Origin: Loripinus fragilis
Lineage: Eukaryota > Mollusca > Bivalvia > Lucinida > Lucinidae
Direction: 5' to 3'
Assembly (NCBI GenBank): GCA_964019695.1
Contig: OZ026514.1
Span: 97,726,345 to 97,790,344, forward strand
DNA length: 64,000 nt
Shown here piece by piece: positions 62,408 through 64,000 of the stretch. Numbering within the stretch: position 1 is the stretch's first letter; each line of letters opens with the position of its first letter. The notes beneath the pieces are model-generated. The model saw nothing but the letters and a program-made list of their open reading frames with translations. It was not told the origin of the DNA and did not search any database. The translations under genes and the position numbers were made by a program.

Positions 62408-64000
62408 TTAAGTCGGAAACATTATAGAGTCTGAAGTCCGACCCACCAGCGTGCAATTAAAGAGGAAAGCAAAGTTGCCAACCATGATTGGGTTGACCAC
62501 CAAGCATGCAGTCAGTTGCAATACATTAATGTTATAGCCAATCTTTTTATAATGGGAAATTATTTTAATGAACTGCGCTGAAAAAATATTAGAGCCAACA
62601 ATCTTCTTCAATTTATACACCAAGTCACCATAGAAATCAGATTCCGAAAGTCCTTGGCGCAAGAGAGATTTAAGTCCAACTTGGAATTTAGAAATCAAAT
62701 CATTGTATCGTCTATAAAATTTTGAAAATGTTTGCGAAGTTTTTGACACTGATAGGCTTGTTTAAGAAGTTTCTTAGTTAACAATTTATTTCGAGTGTTG
62801 AAGTCAGCAACATAGCTAGATGCTCTAGCAAAACGAATGAGTTGAGAGATATAGGCACCATAGGATGTAGAACGGCGAACATCACCATCTAAAATGGGAA
62901 ACTGACAATTTCAAAATCAAAGTCGTCACGTTTATCATAAATTTTGGTAGAAACAATATCATTAGAAATAGACAAATGCAAGTCTAAAATGCGGCTTCGG
63001 TATCAGAGATATTGGCTTTATTAAGTTGGAGCTCTGAAGGGTATATCTGACTTACCATATTGTCAAAATAAACATAATTAATGTTTAAAATATCGTCCAA
63101 ATTGGATAAAGTGTTAAACGCATCAATAACATTAGCCTGATTATCATCAGAAAGAGACTGCATAAAGTCCCTCTCATAACTAAGCAGAAATAAATCTGCA
63201 ACCAGGGGAGCACAATTAGTGTCAATAGGAATCCCAACTACGTGTCTATACAGCTTGGTGCCAAATCGAATAAAAATGTTGTCCAACAAAAAGGTCAGCG
63301 CATCACATACATTTTGACATGACCACGCATGGTATTTTTTAGGTTTTTCTGAAGTAAAACATGCATTTCTGTCATAACATGCAAGGTAAGGAGAGCCTTC
63401 TCTTTGAAAGGTTCTTTCAATAAGATTTATAAGTTTATTTTTAATTAAATTATGAGGTAAAGTAGTGTGAAGAGTAGAAAAATCATAAATAGACAATTTG
63501 GTCGCATTGAAATCTCTAGCTTTAAGTTTATCTAAATTTCACCTGAATTTTTAATAGACCAAAATAGGTTTTTACCGGATCTCTCATATACCTTTTCACA
63601 ATACTTGATAACATGTTTTAACAGCTGTAAGACACGAGGTTAATAATTTAGAAAGTTCTGTTGTCGTACAAGAACTAGAATTAGCAATAAGTCTTGCTTT
63701 ATAGGGTTTTTTATGGAGTTTAGGTAACCAGTACAACGTAGGTACTTATCTTAATTTTCTTTAGCTTTGACACCGAAATGTAGGGCTGTATGACAACCAT
63801 GCCCATTAACAATCGCCCTCTCACTTAGAGAAGGCTGCAGTTTATATGCATTAGTGTGAACAAGCTCACGCTTAAGAGTATTAATATAATACAATCGTCA
63901 AACAACTACAACATTGTTAGCAGCTTTAACTGCTGGAACCAAAACATAGTTCATATGAAAATCCTGGAACCCTTCTTGAATCAGCGGAAGGGAAAGGGGG
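62408..64000 (-). pseudogene. Decayed Penelope-like element, reverse transcriptase, partial at window edge
   Basis: Minus-strand reading from 63960 down in shifting frames: YVLVPAVKAANNVVVV; LYWLPKLHKKPYKARLIANS (about 63700), whose PKLHK block is a hallmark of Penelope-like RTs; SSCTTTELSKLLTS; SIYDFSTLHTTLPHNLIKNK (about 63490); KLYRHVVGIPIDTNCAPLVA with DLFL (about 63250); LDDILNI where a catalytic (Y)xDD is expected (about 63095); ELQLNKANISDTEA; KIYDKRDDFDFEIVSFPF; GLSESDFYGDLVYKLKKIVG; ending at the stop at 62408. Stops and frame changes near 62900, 62740, 63540 and 63700 make it inactive. GIPID replaces the usual GxPMG. The N-terminus lies beyond the window. No GIY-YIG endonuclease was seen in this part. 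Confidence 0.78.

Noticed and set aside
62984..63496. Possible retroviral or telomerase RT
   Set aside because: PKLHK and G-P(I)D-NCAPL-ADLF blocks plus the lack of LTRs or env-like sequence fit a Penelope-like element better.
20477..64000. Searched for the KCNK first exon among minus-strand frames
   Set aside because: None shows M1, cap-domain or pore-helix-1 features; not called.

Overview
This window looks like a repeat-dominated stretch of an animal nuclear genome, most probably a bivalve mollusc. The organism is inferred, not proven. The evidence is one clear metazoan gene exon in an AT-rich background packed with non-LTR retrotransposon, Penelope-like, SINE and MITE debris. One dispersed repeat (17605-17716) ends in a CCTTCGGCTCATGTGAGC hairpin of a type I associate with mollusc genomes.

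The only convincing host gene is on the minus strand at 19596-20476. It is the last coding exon of a two-pore-domain potassium channel of the THIK group (KCNK12/KCNK13), covering M2, M3, the second pore loop (TIGFGD), M4 and the C-terminal tail. The splice acceptor falls inside the GFG filter codons of pore 1. The 5' exon is not in the 43.5 kb to its right, so the intron is either very long or the exon lies beyond the window.

The rest, left to right. 1-0.7 kb: a decayed gag-like reading frame. 3.9-5.5 kb: a 5'-truncated I/Nimb-like LINE with RNase H and a 14-bp target-site duplication. 6-19 kb: MITEs, hairpins and a ~60-bp minisatellite with a 42-bp perfect inverted repeat at its head. 19.6-20.5 kb: the channel exon. 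20.5-32 kb: SINEs, MITEs and two TIR elements (27.6-29.1 kb). 32.4-35.1 kb: a decayed Jockey/CR1-like LINE. 35-46 kb: more SINE and MITE copies, with a badly decayed RT at 43.2-43.6 kb. 46.5-47.5 kb: an RTE-like LINE remnant ending in (ATG)n. 49.4-51.0 kb: a 5'-truncated LINE with an intact YADD motif and a (CA)n tail. 51-62 kb: further repeats. 62.4-64.0 kb: a decayed Penelope-like element running off the right edge.

Three cross-element patterns matter most. (1) Several MITE families share one plan: a TTAACYC-type end, a stem containing CCAGATCAG, and a tip that differs between copies but stays self-complementary. (2) The tRNA-derived SINEs and the I/Nimb-like LINE have similar 3' tails, suggesting a SINE-LINE partnership. 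(3) The most abundant repeat (about 18 copies or pieces) resembles the sequence immediately 3' of the Penelope-like ORF, so it may be that element's 3' UTR. I saw no CRISPR array, operon, true tRNA or rRNA gene, or host gene cluster, and nothing I would call a new functional system. The novelty here is in repeat architecture.
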